From Bacteroidetes bacterium OLB11 (GTDB taxonomy: Bacteria > Bacteroidota > Bacteroidia > Chitinophagales > Chitinophagaceae), in the NCBI GenBank assembly GCA_001567165.1, contig LNFQ01000023.1, positions 62,001 to 126,000 on the forward strand: a stretch of 64,000 bases of DNA, read 5' to 3'. The notes under the pieces were generated by a model. It saw only the letters and a program-made list of their open reading frames with translations. It did not search any database and had not been told where the DNA came from. Below, piece after piece: positions 1-9,453 of the stretch (positions within the stretch are counted from its first letter, which is position 1; each line of letters begins with the position of its first letter). Both the position numbers and the translations under genes were made by a program.

Positions 1-1
1 T

Positions 2-343
2 GGCTTGGAAAAAAGCCCTGATGGTGATTTAGTCCCCGGTGAAACTTGGATAAATATTGCGAAGCATAGAAATGGAAAAACGGATGTCGTGAAAGTGCAA
101 GCAAAACTTGATGTGCAAAGGTTTGAAGATATGCCGAATATTCAATCTTTTGCAATTCCAAATGAAGGGATGCCATCAACAGGTAATCCAAAATTTGGAT
201 TCAAGCGCAATTTCGGTGAGGGACCTAATTTGGCTATCGAAGAGGGGTATGAAAAACGAACTTCTAAAGTAGATAATTATAAATTGGAAGATGATGAATT
301 TAATCCAAAAAATGATTTTGATGAAGATGATCTTCAATTTTAA
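2..343 (+). CDS. dnaB: Replicative DNA helicase DnaB, C-terminal end (5' truncated by window edge)
   Basis: The frame is open from the first bases of the window, so the gene begins upstream; the in-frame TTG at position 5 is not a credible start. The segment INIAKHRNGKTDVVKV matches the last conserved strand of the RecA-like ATPase core of DnaB helicases, where IIAKHRNG is near-invariant. The helicase unwinds DNA ahead of the replisome as a hexamer. After this motif the protein runs about 80 more residues, ending in an acidic tail (EDDEFNPKNDFDEDDLQF), longer than the short C-terminus of E. coli DnaB but similar to other Bacteroidota homologues. No intein or frameshift is visible in the portion present. 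The identification rests on one motif plus context. Confidence 0.75.
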   Translation, partial: GLEKSPDGDLVPGETWINIAKHRNGKTDVVKVQAKLDVQRFEDMPNIQSFAIPNEGMPSTGNPKFGFKRNFGEGPNLAIEEGYEKRTSKVDNYKLEDDEFNPKNDFDEDDLQF

Positions 344-468
344 TCAATAAAATGAGATCATTTTACCCAACTTTTATTGTTAATTTAGTATCTTAACAGA
401 AAATGGGATATCTCGTTTTAATATATATATGATAATTTATATATTTAGATAATAAAAAAAATAATGAT

Positions 469-3400
469 TTGAAACACTTTTTTTTAACTACATTTTTAAT
501 TTTTTGTTTTGGGAATATCTTTTCTCAATCACCACAAGATTGCAGAGGAGCTATTCCAATTTGTCAAACAGTCTACCACCAAAATAATGCTTATTCAGGC
601 GTGGGAACATTGAACGAACTGAATGCTGGTAATCAAGGCTGCCTTTCAACAGGTGAGAATAATTCTGTATGGTATATTTTTACTGCAAACACTTCAGGGA
701 CTTTAGTTTTTACATTAACACCTAATGTGGTGAGTGATTATGATTTTGCAATATGGGATTTGACAGATATTTCTTGTAGTGAAATAAGCGGACAACTTCC
801 TATCCGTTGCAACTTTGCTTCTTTAGCCAACTCTGATCCAGGTGGGCTTACAGGGCTATCAACTTTAATTCTTCAACCTGCAATCGGTGCAGGTGGTGGG
901 TCTTTTAGTAGTGCAATTAGTGCAACCGCAGGTCAAACATTTGTCATGTTGGTCAATAATGCGTCAGGTAATGCAGCGGGATACACTATCGATTTTTCTC
1001 TTTCGACTTGTCAAATTGCAGACAATCAACATGCCACTTTTAAATCCATTACTCTTCCGGTTGGCTGTAATGCACCAAACACGTTAACAGCCCTTCTTTC
1101 AGAAAATATCAAATGCAATACGTTTGTTCCTAATGGAAGTGATTTTAGTCTAACTCCCGCTAATGCAACAATCACTTCGGCAGTTGCTAGCTCATGTGTA
1201 GCCGGTGGTGCTTTTGCCAATAAAATCATTATTAATTTTTCAAATTCTTTGCCTGCAGGAAATTATACATTAGCTCTTAAAAATGGTACTGATGGAAATA
1301 CGCTTTCTGATAATTGTACTAATTTTTCACCTGTTGGGACTTCAATTAACTTCACGGTTTTGCCTGCTTTAGGAATTAATATAGCTGCTTCTTTTGGATG
1401 CTCAGGCGTGCCGAGTGGTACAATTACAGCAACCAATATTGGTGGCACAGCTCCTTTTCAATACAAACTCAATGCAGGTGCTTGGGGAGCAAATAATTAT
1501 TTTACTGGATTAGCCGCAGGTGCTTACACAATTTCAATCAAAGATGTCAATGGATGTCAGAAAGACACCGTCGTGTCACTTGTGCCGGCTTCTCAAATTT
1601 CAATTAATTCAATTGCTGTTTCGAATCCAACTTGTTATGGTCAAAACAATGGAACCGCCACAGTCAACGCAAGTGGAGGAGCAGCTCCTTTATTTTATGC
1701 TGCCGGTATGCAAGCCTTTCAAGCAGGTAATACCCTGACTGGTCTAGGACCGGGGAATTATGTGATTACTGTAAAAGATGCTAACGGATGTACGAAAACC
1801 TCATTGATATTTTTATCGTCACCTGGCCAAATTTTAGTTAATACTTTAAACATCACTTCACCACTTTGCGGAGCTAATAATGGGAGTATTAGTTTGAGTG
1901 CTTATGGTGGCACGCCTCCTTTAAACTATGCTCTCAATGCTGGTCCTTATCAGTTAAGTGGGAACTTTAATGGCTTAGCTGCTGGGTCTTATACAATTCA
2001 TATCAAAGATGGAAATAATTGTATTAAGGATACGGTCCTGAATGTGGTGCCACAAAATGGAGCTACGATTACTTCGCTTGCTATTGTGCAGCCAAGCTGT
2101 GTCGGCAATTCGGGAAGTATTACGGTGAATGCAACAGGTGGTGCAACTCCTTATTTGTATTCAAAAGATGGAATGAATTTCCAAGCAAGTAATATTTTCA
2201 CCCCTCTAGTTTCGGGAAGTTATACAATCACATTGAAAGATGCTAATGGATGCACTGCAACTTCAGCAACTGTTCTTACATCACCTGCTAATTTATTTTT
2301 TACAAATAATAATGTTGTTATGCCAACTTGTATTACGCTGGGAAGCATAACAGTGAATGGCTTAGGAGGTGCTCCGCCTTATACTTATGCAATCAATGCG
2401 GGAGCATATTCCCCAACAAATAATTTTACTTCTTTAGCTGCCGGACAATACACATTGCATGTGAGAGATAATAATAATTGTGTGCATGATACTATTATTA
2501 CATTGAGCATAACACAAATCCCAATTATCAATATTTCAAACATTGTGAATCCAACTTGTAGCTTTCCTAATACAGGTTCGATAACAGCATCTGCGTCCGG
2601 TGCGGTTGCTCCTTATACTTATGCAATCAATGCAGGAGCCTTTGGTGCATCTGGAAATTTTACAAATTTGGGTGCAGGAGTTTATACGATTACAGCTAAA
2701 GATGCAAACGGTTGCACATCTTCTACAACAGTGACATTAACTGCAAATAATACTTTAGGATTTACTAGTTTCACCAAAACAAATGTCGGTTGTGGAGGCA
2801 CGCCATTAGGGAGTATTCAGGCTGTGGCAGGTAATGGAAATCCTAGTTATTCATACAATATAAATGGAGGTCCTTTTGGTGGTGTTGGAAATTTTAATAA
2901 TCTGGCAGCAGGCACTTATACAGTCATTGCAAAAGATGCAAGCAATTGTACAGTAAGTTCCGTCGTAGTGATTTCAAGTTCGGCAGTAGTTACAATTAAT
3001 TCATTATCTTGGACAAATTCTACTTGCTATTCACCGGGCAATGGCACTGTTACAATTGTGGGCACAGTGAGTGCACCCCCGATCAACTATTTTTACAATT
3101 ATCTTATTCCTAGTCCTTCGGGCAATTTCAATGGATTGAGTGCTGGAGTGTGTACTATCAGTGTTTATGATGCAAATGGTTGCCATAAAGATACAGTTAT
3201 TACAATCACATCTCCTCCACCTATGTATTTCACGAATGTTAATATTGTTTTACCTCCTTGCTATGGTGGGGTTGGAAGTATTGATGTGCTAGGTTCAGGT
3301 GGAGTTCCTGGGTTTACGTATGCTTTAAATGGGGGTGCTTATTCACCACAACATACTTGGTCTAATCTAAACGCTGGAACTTATACAGTTCATTTGAAAG

Positions 3401-6400
3401 ATGCAAATAGTTGTATTAAAAGACACTGTATTTTTTTCTACAAGAACCACCACAAATTTCAATTTACGAATGTCAATTATGCTCATGCATCCTGCAATGG
3501 TTCACCTACTGGAAGTATTTCAATGAGTGCATCTGGAGGTGTACCGCCAATACAATTTTCAATCAACGGAGGTGCTTTTGGGCCTAATGCCAACTACACA
3601 AATTTAGCAGCAGGAAGCTATACGATTATTGCTAAAGATGCTAATAATTGTACCAAACAGATGATTATCACATTGACAAATAATGGAAATTTTTACGTGA
3701 GTTCAATCAATAAAACTTTGCCAAATTGTTTTGGTGACATGAATGGAAGTATCAATATCAATGTTTCGGGAGGTGTACCAGCTTATGCATACGGTATTAA
3801 TGGTGGAGGTGTAGGAGCTAATAATACATTTAATGGACTAGCGTCTGGTTATTATACAATTCATGTTCAAGATAATAGCGGATGTGCAATTGATACTGTT
3901 GTTTTTTTACCACAACCAGTACAAGTTGGATTTTCAAATATTGCATTAACGCCTACTTTATGTTTTGGTACAAATACAGGTACAGCAACGGTTCAAGGTG
4001 GAGGTGGAACGCCAGCTTATCAATTTAAGATAGATGGAGGTGCTTTTGGAAATGGAAATACTTTTAATAATTTAGCACCTGGAAATCATACGATTTCTGT
4101 AAAAGATAGTAAAGGCTGCATTGTAGATACGGTCATTACTATTACTCAGCCACTTCCTATTCATTTTGCAAATGTTACGATTGTATCGCCGGGATGTATT
4201 GGTAATACAGGGATTATTAGTGTGGGTGCTAATGGAGGTGTAGCTCCTCATACTTTTGCAATCAATGGAGGTGCTTTTGTTGCAAATGGTGCATTTGGAA
4301 ATTTACCGATAGGTATTTATACTATTACCATTAAAGATGATAATGGCTGCACTGCCGATACAATTATTACTTTGAGTAATGCTACGGTTATTGTATTAAA
4401 CGCACTAACATTTACTCCTGCGATTTGTCCAAACGCAAACAGTGCCTTTATTTCAGCCAATGCAACTTCTCCTTATCCGCCTTTGATGTATTCGTTAAAT
4501 GGGGGGGCTCCTCAGGCTGGAGGTTTTTTTGGAGGTTTAGGAGCCGGTACTCATTTGCTACATATAGAAGACCAAATGGGTTGCTATTTAGATACAAATG
4601 TTACGATAGTGAGTGCTCCACCTATTTTGATTACAGGTTTAATCGCCACGCCTCCTTTATGTTTTAACACAACTGATGGAAGTATTGTAGTGAATGCAAG
4701 TGGAGGATTAGGACCTAAAATGTATTCGGTAGATGCTTTGCCATTTTCATTAAATAATACAATCACAAATTTAGGTGCAGGAACTTACACAGTTCATGTG
4801 AAAGATAGTGTTGGATGTCAAGTGGATACTACGATTCAGATCGTTGGGCCTACTCCTATTGTTATGACGAATATTGTAAAAGGATTACCTTTTTGTAATA
4901 TTGCAACCAATGGATCTTTAACAATCACAGCAGGAGGGGGGCAAGGACCTTATCAATATGCAATTAATTATTCATTGTTTAATACCAATAATGTGTTTTC
5001 AAATTTAGTAGCTGGAAATTACACAATTCAAATCATGGATATTAATGGATGTATTTTGGATACGATGGTCAATTTGCCTTCTGCAAATTATATGAATTTT
5101 ATTACTCTTGGGATTAATCAAGTGAGTTGTAAATTTGGGAATGATGCTTCTATCAATATGGGAGTGATAGGAGGTTTGAGTCCGTATTCATATAGTATCA
5201 ATGCCGTTCCGAATGGGGCTTCTGGGCTTTTTCAAAATCTATCAGTAGGTAGCTACACAATTCAAGTTACGGATAATATAGGTTGTCAAGAAGATACGAT
5301 TATTAATATTACAGAGCCATTACTGCCATTAAGTGCAGTTGTATTGTCCACTTCGCCTAATAGTTGTAAAGGAGATAGTGTGGGTTCGATGACGGCATCT
5401 GCTTCGGGTGGCACAGCTCCTTATACTTACTCATTGGATGGTGTCAACTTTCAAGCATCAGCTGTGTTTAATGGCTTGCAATCGGGAAGTCACACATTGA
5501 CGGTGAAAGATAATAAAGGATGTTTAAGTGATACCACATTTATGATAACCGAGCCTAATAATTCGATATTGATTCAGATAGTGAGTGTCGTTGGAATTAG
5601 CTGTCAGGATGTCAATGATGGTGCGATAGAAGTGAGTTCGATATATGGGATACCTCCATTTAGTTATTATTTAAATGGAGTTAATAAAGGGATTGATACA
5701 CTATATCAAAATTTAAGTCCGGGAGAATATGTAATTGAGGTAAAAGATTCAATTGGATGTATTTCATCAGGAAAATTAAATATTGCCCCTTCAACGAAAA
5801 AGCCAACGATTATAGTGGATAGTATTCATGGCATTTTATGTGCTGGTGATAAAACAGGTTCTATTGCGTGGCATTCGATAGACTGTTTCCCTCCATATTC
5901 TTACAGAATAAATGGAAATTCTATTGGTTTTTCAAACTCAATAGATCAAATAACGAATGGTCAATATTTTATTCAAGTACTGGATTCTATTGGATGTTAT
6001 AATGATACAACAGTGAGTATAGATCCAGCAAATCCTATTGAAATCAATGTATTGGCAACTCCTGCAAGTTGTAATGGACGAGGTGATGATGGGAAAGCAA
6101 CTGCAAGTGTTATTGGTGGCGTGGCTCCTTTTCATTATCAATGGTCAGGAGCAAATACGAATAGTGTGGATGCATATAATTTAAAATATGGGTTGCAATG
6201 GGCTTATGTGAAAGATGATTTAGGTTGTGTTGATTCTACTGAGTTTGAGATAAAATATGACCCATGTTGTCATGTGATTTTACCAAACGCATTTACACCA
6301 AATGGAGATGGAAATAATGATATTTTTAGAATATTAAAATACGGGGATGTTCAAATGATTTCACTTGAAGTTTATAATCGTTTTGGACAGCAAGTATTTA

Positions 6401-6546
6401 AAACAAAAAATATGGATGAGGGATGGGATGGTCGATTTAATGGGCAATTGGCTGATTTGGCAACCTATTTTTATTTAGTAAAATATAAATGTCCACTTAA
6501 TGATGAGGTGCAAATTCTTCGTGGGGATGTGATTCTAATTCGATAA
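469..6546 (+). CDS. Giant SprB-repeat surface protein with CHU_C/T9SS type B sorting tail
   Basis: A 2025-residue predicted cell-surface protein. TTG at 469 is the start because it opens a signal peptide (MKHFFLTTFLIFCFGNIFSQ); the ATG at 464 is out of frame and stops at once. Residues ~20-180 form an N-terminal domain seen in Bacteroidota adhesins (SVWYIFTANTSGTLVFTLTP), ~180-300 look Ig-like, then about 21 tandem SprB-type repeats of ~78 residues follow (core pattern GGxxPYxYxINxGxF...NLxAGxYTIxxKDxNGC). Each unit has one Cys near its start and one in the terminal NGC, so a disulfide per repeat is plausible. The last ~90 residues (LPNAFTPNGDGNNDIFRI ... GDVILIR) are the gliding-associated CHU_C domain used for T9SS export. 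SprB itself is the gliding adhesin of Flavobacterium; whether this protein acts in gliding, adhesion or matrix is inference. Around residue 985 the repeat is garbled by three one-base excesses that cancel (see findings). Confidence 0.9.
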   Translation: MKHFFLTTFLIFCFGNIFSQSPQDCRGAIPICQTVYHQNNAYSGVGTLNELNAGNQGCLSTGENNSVWYIFTANTSGTLVFTLTPNVVSDYDFAIWDLTDISCSEISGQLPIRCNFASLANSDPGGLTGLSTLILQPAIGAGGGSFSSAISATAGQTFVMLVNNASGNAAGYTIDFSLSTCQIADNQHATFKSITLPVGCNAPNTLTALLSENIKCNTFVPNGSDFSLTPANATITSAVASSCVAGGAFANKIIINFSNSLPAGNYTLALKNGTDGNTLSDNCTNFSPVGTSINFTVLPALGINIAASFGCSGVPSGTITATNIGGTAPFQYKLNAGAWGANNYFTGLAAGAYTISIKDVNGCQKDTVVSLVPASQISINSIAVSNPTCYGQNNGTATVNASGGAAPLFYAAGMQAFQAGNTLTGLGPGNYVITVKDANGCTKTSLIFLSSPGQILVNTLNITSPLCGANNGSISLSAYGGTPPLNYALNAGPYQLSGNFNGLAAGSYTIHIKDGNNCIKDTVLNVVPQNGATITSLAIVQPSCVGNSGSITVNATGGATPYLYSKDGMNFQASNIFTPLVSGSYTITLKDANGCTATSATVLTSPANLFFTNNNVVMPTCITLGSITVNGLGGAPPYTYAINAGAYSPTNNFTSLAAGQYTLHVRDNNNCVHDTIITLSITQIPIINISNIVNPTCSFPNTGSITASASGAVAPYTYAINAGAFGASGNFTNLGAGVYTITAKDANGCTSSTTVTLTANNTLGFTSFTKTNVGCGGTPLGSIQAVAGNGNPSYSYNINGGPFGGVGNFNNLAAGTYTVIAKDASNCTVSSVVVISSSAVVTINSLSWTNSTCYSPGNGTVTIVGTVSAPPINYFYNYLIPSPSGNFNGLSAGVCTISVYDANGCHKDTVITITSPPPMYFTNVNIVLPPCYGGVGSIDVLGSGGVPGFTYALNGGAYSPQHTWSNLNAGTYTVHLKDANSCIKRHCIFFYKNHHKFQFTNVNYAHASCNGSPTGSISMSASGGVPPIQFSINGGAFGPNANYTNLAAGSYTIIAKDANNCTKQMIITLTNNGNFYVSSINKTLPNCFGDMNGSININVSGGVPAYAYGINGGGVGANNTFNGLASGYYTIHVQDNSGCAIDTVVFLPQPVQVGFSNIALTPTLCFGTNTGTATVQGGGGTPAYQFKIDGGAFGNGNTFNNLAPGNHTISVKDSKGCIVDTVITITQPLPIHFANVTIVSPGCIGNTGIISVGANGGVAPHTFAINGGAFVANGAFGNLPIGIYTITIKDDNGCTADTIITLSNATVIVLNALTFTPAICPNANSAFISANATSPYPPLMYSLNGGAPQAGGFFGGLGAGTHLLHIEDQMGCYLDTNVTIVSAPPILITGLIATPPLCFNTTDGSIVVNASGGLGPKMYSVDALPFSLNNTITNLGAGTYTVHVKDSVGCQVDTTIQIVGPTPIVMTNIVKGLPFCNIATNGSLTITAGGGQGPYQYAINYSLFNTNNVFSNLVAGNYTIQIMDINGCILDTMVNLPSANYMNFITLGINQVSCKFGNDASINMGVIGGLSPYSYSINAVPNGASGLFQNLSVGSYTIQVTDNIGCQEDTIINITEPLLPLSAVVLSTSPNSCKGDSVGSMTASASGGTAPYTYSLDGVNFQASAVFNGLQSGSHTLTVKDNKGCLSDTTFMITEPNNSILIQIVSVVGISCQDVNDGAIEVSSIYGIPPFSYYLNGVNKGIDTLYQNLSPGEYVIEVKDSIGCISSGKLNIAPSTKKPTIIVDSIHGILCAGDKTGSIAWHSIDCFPPYSYRINGNSIGFSNSIDQITNGQYFIQVLDSIGCYNDTTVSIDPANPIEINVLATPASCNGRGDDGKATASVIGGVAPFHYQWSGANTNSVDAYNLKYGLQWAYVKDDLGCVDSTEFEIKYDPCCHVILPNAFTPNGDGNNDIFRILKYGDVQMISLEVYNRFGQQVFKTKNMDEGWDGRFNGQLADLATYFYLVKYKCPLNDEVQILRGDVILIR
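1369..6270 (+). repeat. About 21 tandem SprB-type repeats (~235 bp per unit)
   Basis: Tandem protein-level repeats inside the giant surface protein, diverged at the DNA level. I count 21 units, the first beginning near LGINIAASFGCSG and the last ending before the CHU_C tail. Conserved positions are a Cys preceded by Pro or Ser, G-S-I, GG-x-x-P-Y, IN-G, NL-x-AG-x-Y-T and KD-x-NGC. Units in the first two thirds are regular; the last three (from about 5570) have lost the GG-P-Y glycines and drift in sequence, as expected if the array grows or homogenises centrally. Unit boundaries were judged by eye. Confidence 0.8.
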
Positions 6547-6550
6547 TCTA

Positions 6551-6584
6551 TTGAAACTAGATTTCAATTTTTCATCTACCTTTG
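6551..6584 (+). promoter_or_regulatory. Bacteroidota-type promoter (TTG-N23-TACCTTTG)
   Basis: TTG at 6551-6553 and TACCTTTG at 6577-6584 fit the -33 TTG / -7 TAnnTTTG consensus of Bacteroidota primary sigma factors, with a 23-base spacer at the long end of the accepted range. The ATG of the downstream TPR lipoprotein lies only 10 bases after the -7 element, so the predicted 5' leader is very short. Confidence 0.5.
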
Positions 6585-6594
6585 TACGCCAATT

Positions 6595-7618
6595 ATGAAA
6601 TGGAGATATTTTTTAGTTTTTATTTTTCTTACTTCTTTATTGAGTGCTTGCCATTTTTTTAATTCTGAAAAAAAATGAAGCAGAAAATGTAAACCCAACA
6701 AGCGGCACATCTGAGATAGAAAAGTACTCAAAAGCAATAGAGAAAGACCCCAATAATGCAGAGTTATATTATAATCGTGGGGTGGTATATCGGTCACTCA
6801 AAAAAGATACTTTAGCAATTATTGATTTTCAAAAGAGTGCTCAATTAGATTCAACAGTTGCAAAATATTTTAGTGCAGTTGGTGATTTGATGTTTGAGCA
6901 CAAAGATGTTTCAGGGAGTGTTGTTTGGTTTGAGAAAGCCCTTTCTTTAAATCCAAATGATGAGAAAGCACATTTGAAAATGGCAAAACTTTTTTTGTTT
7001 ATAGAGGAGTATCCGAAAGCATTTATTGAAATTAATACTGTGTTAAGAGCTGATGTTTACAATGCAGAAGCTTATTTTCTAAAAGGGATGTGTTATAAGA
7101 GTATGAAAGACACCAATCGGGCAATTTCTAGTTTTCAAACAGCTGTGCAAAACGATCCAAAATATGTAGATGCTTATATGCAATTGGGTTTAGTTTATCA
7201 ATCTAAAAAAGATAGATTGGCATTGAAATATTTTGAAAATGCATTTCAAGCTGATACCACTAATATAGAGCCGGTGTATGCACAAGCTATGTTTTGGCAA
7301 AATCAAAACGAAATGGAAGAGGCAAAAAAAATATATAGACGCATGGTCAATATTGATCGTTCTTATCCAAAATCGTATTATAACATGGGCTGGGTTTTGA
7401 TGCAACAAGATTCTGTCGAAAATGCGATTAGACAATTTACAATTGCAATCGAAAATAAGCCTGATTATGCAGATGCCTATTACAATCGTGGTATTTGCAA
7501 TGAAACATTAAACAAATTGAGCGAAGCTCTTGAAGATTATAATCAAGCACTGTCTTTCGATAAAGACAATGCTAATTACAATCAAGCTCAAAAAAGAGTT
7601 TCTTTAAAAATCAAATAA
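6595..7618 (+). CDS. TPR-repeat lipoprotein, frameshifted in its signal-peptide region
   Basis: The ATG at 6595 opens a lipoprotein signal peptide (MKWRYFLVFIFLTSLLSAC, lipobox LSAC) that hits a stop just after an A8 run at 6668-6675. Removing one A joins it to the main frame (SEKNEAENVNPTSG...) and gives a 340-residue protein. As the sequence stands, only a GTG at 6644 could start the body, which would lose the export signal. The body holds about eight tetratricopeptide repeats (for example NAELYYNRGVVYRSLKKDT, DYADAYYNRGICNETLNK), a scaffold for protein-protein contacts, here predicted on the inner or outer membrane facing the periplasm. The partner is unknown. It lies 48 bases after the SprB-repeat gene and 16 bases before rpe. 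The TPR call is firm; the frameshift reading is strongly supported by the lipobox. Confidence 0.85.
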
Positions 7619-7634
7619 ATCCTAAATCTTTTAT

Positions 7635-8282
7635 ATGACTTTAATAGCACCTTCAATCCTTTCAGCAAATTTTTTAAAACTATCAGATGATATTCAAATG
7701 ATAAATGAATCAGAGGCAGATTGGTTTCATTTGGATGTCATGGACGGTCGTTTTGTTCCAAACATTAGCTTTGGGATTCCCCTTATTTCTGCAATTCACA
7801 AAGAAGCGACTAAGCCTTTAGATGTTCATTTAATGATTGTCGAACCCGAAAAATATTTTGAAGCATTTCAAAAAGCTGGAGCTAATCATTTAAGCATTCA
7901 TATTGAAGCTTGCGTGCATCTCCATCGAAATTTACAACATATCAAATCGCTTGGAATGAAAGCAGGCGTTGCTATTAATCCGCATACTCCAGTGCAATTA
8001 TTATTTGACATACTCAGTGATATTGATATTGTTTGTATAATGAGTGTGAATCCTGGTTTTGGAGGACAAAAATTTATACCACATACTATTTCTAAAATCA
8101 AACAATTAAAAGCAGAAATTGAACGTCAACAAACGCAAACGCTCCTCGAAATTGATGGAGGGGTAACTCTTGATAATGCTCAAATGATTATCGAAGCCGG
8201 AGCTGATGTGTTAGTGGCTGGAAATACCGTCTTTAGTGCAAATCAGCCAAAAGAAATGATTTCTAAATTGAAACATTCATAA
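7635..8282 (+). CDS. rpe: Ribulose-phosphate 3-epimerase
   Basis: Interconverts ribulose 5-phosphate and xylulose 5-phosphate in the pentose phosphate pathway, in the cytoplasm. The 215-residue length is normal for the family. Visible motifs of the TIM-barrel enzyme are LIAPSILSANF at the N-terminus, FHLDVMDGRFVPNISFG carrying metal and catalytic residues, PLDVHLMI, IMSVNPGFGGQKFI (phosphate-binding loop region) and the late IDGGV with its catalytic Asp. The ATG at 7635 is the only sensible start. It sits 16 bases downstream of the TPR lipoprotein and converges with dcd across 22 bases. Confidence 0.95.
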   Translation: MTLIAPSILSANFLKLSDDIQMINESEADWFHLDVMDGRFVPNISFGIPLISAIHKEATKPLDVHLMIVEPEKYFEAFQKAGANHLSIHIEACVHLHRNLQHIKSLGMKAGVAINPHTPVQLLFDILSDIDIVCIMSVNPGFGGQKFIPHTISKIKQLKAEIERQQTQTLLEIDGGVTLDNAQMIIEAGADVLVAGNTVFSANQPKEMISKLKHS

Positions 8283-8294
8283 AAAAATTGTTAG

Positions 8295-8331
8295 AGTATG
8301 ATGGCTAAAATTTATTTTTCCACATCATACT
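8295..8331. terminator. 9-bp inverted repeat between convergent rpe and dcd
   Basis: AGTATGATG at 8295-8303 pairs perfectly with CATCATACT at 8323-8331 around a 19-base loop. The right arm overlaps the last codons of dcd. It lies at the meeting point of two convergent genes and could stop transcription from either side, but no U-run follows directly on either strand, so this is only a possible terminator. Confidence 0.35.
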
Positions 8332-8841
8332 TTCAACAGGACGGTTGGGCTGCCCACTATATTTTGCATTCGATTTTTTGTTGTACTTAACTTCGATTTC
8401 TCCATCAATCGGAAAATAGATTAATTGTCCAACGGGCATTCCTGCATAAACTCGAACTGGTAATTTTACTGAAATTTCTAAAGTCCAATTGCCACAAAAG
8501 CCCACATCTCCTTTACCTGCGGTTGCATGTATGTCAATTCCTAATCGTCCCGTACTTGACTTCCCTTCCAGAAATGGAACATGCTCATGCGTTTCAGTAT
8601 ATTCCTCAGTGACCCCTAAATACAATTCGCCCGGCTGTAATAAGAATCCTTTCTCTGGTATTTCAAAATGTCGAATTGGGTTATGTTTTTTGGCATCTAA
8701 TTCTGCATCCACATACATTGCTAAATGCTTTCCTAGATGCACGTCATAGGAATTACTTCCTAAATGTTCTCTTTGATAAGGTTGTATAATGATACTTCCT
8801 TTTTGCATTTCTTCTAAAATTCTTTTATCAGATAAAATCAT
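8305..8841 (-). CDS. dcd: dCTP deaminase
   Basis: Deaminates dCTP to dUTP, feeding dTMP synthesis. Starting at the ATG at 8841 (MILSDKRILEEM) gives 178 residues, the usual Dcd length; a longer frame upstream has no family support. The signature GKSSTGRLGI carries the conserved Ser and Arg of the nucleotide site, and NWTLEISVKLP holds the expected catalytic Glu. DIHATAGKGDVGF and GMPVGQLIYF are also typical of the trimeric dUTPase/Dcd fold. A -7-like TACTTTTG lies upstream on the coding strand. Whether the enzyme is mono- or bifunctional (with dUTPase activity) cannot be told from the sequence alone. Confidence 0.92.
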   Translation of the reverse strand: MILSDKRILEEMQKGSIIIQPYQREHLGSNSYDVHLGKHLAMYVDAELDAKKHNPIRHFEIPEKGFLLQPGELYLGVTEEYTETHEHVPFLEGKSSTGRLGIDIHATAGKGDVGFCGNWTLEISVKLPVRVYAGMPVGQLIYFPIDGEIEVKYNKKSNAKYSGQPNRPVESMMWKNKF

Positions 8842-9013
8842 ATATACCGCATTGTAAGATTGTCGCAAAAGTAATATAGAATTTACGAAAGACTGATTAT
8901 AATTTATTCAAATAAGGATTCTTTTTGGAATGAAAATTTCGAATGTTATTTTTCTTTAATCTAAATTATACATTATGAATTTAGGTAAAATATTGAAATA
9001 AGGATTTGAAAAT

Positions 9014-9340
9014 TTAGACGGCAAAGCTAGAGCCACAGCCACATGTAGAGCTTGCATTTGGGTTTTTAAAAATAAATCCCCTCGAATTTAATCCTCCTTC
9101 AAAATCGATCAACATACCACTTAAATAAATTTCATGAGCTTTATTCATTATGAATTGAAGACCATTCATTTCAAATTCCATATCATTATCTTCTTTGTCA
9201 CTATATTCTAGTAAATAAGACATGCCACTACAGCCACCGCCTTTTACGCCAACTCGCAATGCTCTTGTTTCATTATTTTGAGAAGATAATCGAGCAATTT
9301 CTTTTATTGCATTTTCTGTAAATTGAACAGGGGTTTGCAT
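9014..9340 (-). CDS. A-type iron-sulfur carrier (IscA/ErpA/HesB family)
   Basis: A 108-residue cytoplasmic carrier that receives or passes on Fe-S clusters during assembly. The three family cysteines are present: one in GVKGGGCSGMSY and two in the C-terminal STCGCGSSF. Length and motif spacing are standard. There is no isc or suf gene next door, so the assignment to IscA, SufA or ErpA is open. The gene is monocistronic on this evidence, separated from the upstream M43 protease gene by a clear terminator. Confidence 0.92.
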   Translation of the reverse strand: MQTPVQFTENAIKEIARLSSQNNETRALRVGVKGGGCSGMSYLLEYSDKEDNDMEFEMNGLQFIMNKAHEIYLSGMLIDFEGGLNSRGFIFKNPNASSTCGCGSSFAV

Positions 9341-9397
9341 TTTAATTTATTTTTTTTTTTGTTAATCAAAATTATGAAATCTTCAATGATTTTCAAT

Positions 9398-9430
9398 AAA
9401 AAAAGTAAGCTAAATTGGCTTACTTTTTTT
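9398..9430 (-). terminator. Rho-independent terminator after the M43 protease gene (bidirectional)
   Basis: AAAAAAAGTAAGC (9398-9410) and GCTTACTTTTTTT (9418-9430) form a perfect 13-bp stem with a 7-base loop, with a T-run on either strand. It lies 24 bases beyond the stop of the leftward M43 protease gene. Confidence 0.85.
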
Positions 9431-9453
9431 ATAATCTATTTGAATTTTCAATA

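Noticed and set aside
5..343. Complete small gene starting at TTG 5
   Set aside because: The frame is open to the window edge and the content is the C-terminal end of DnaB, so it is a truncated gene.
349..364. AAAATGA/TCATTTT inverted repeat after dnaB as terminator
   Set aside because: The loop would be two bases, there is no GC in the lower stem and no T-run follows.
1369..6270. CRISPR-like or satellite repeat array
   Set aside because: The repetition is at the protein level (~78 residues) inside one open frame with diverged DNA; there are no short identical direct repeats with unique spacers.
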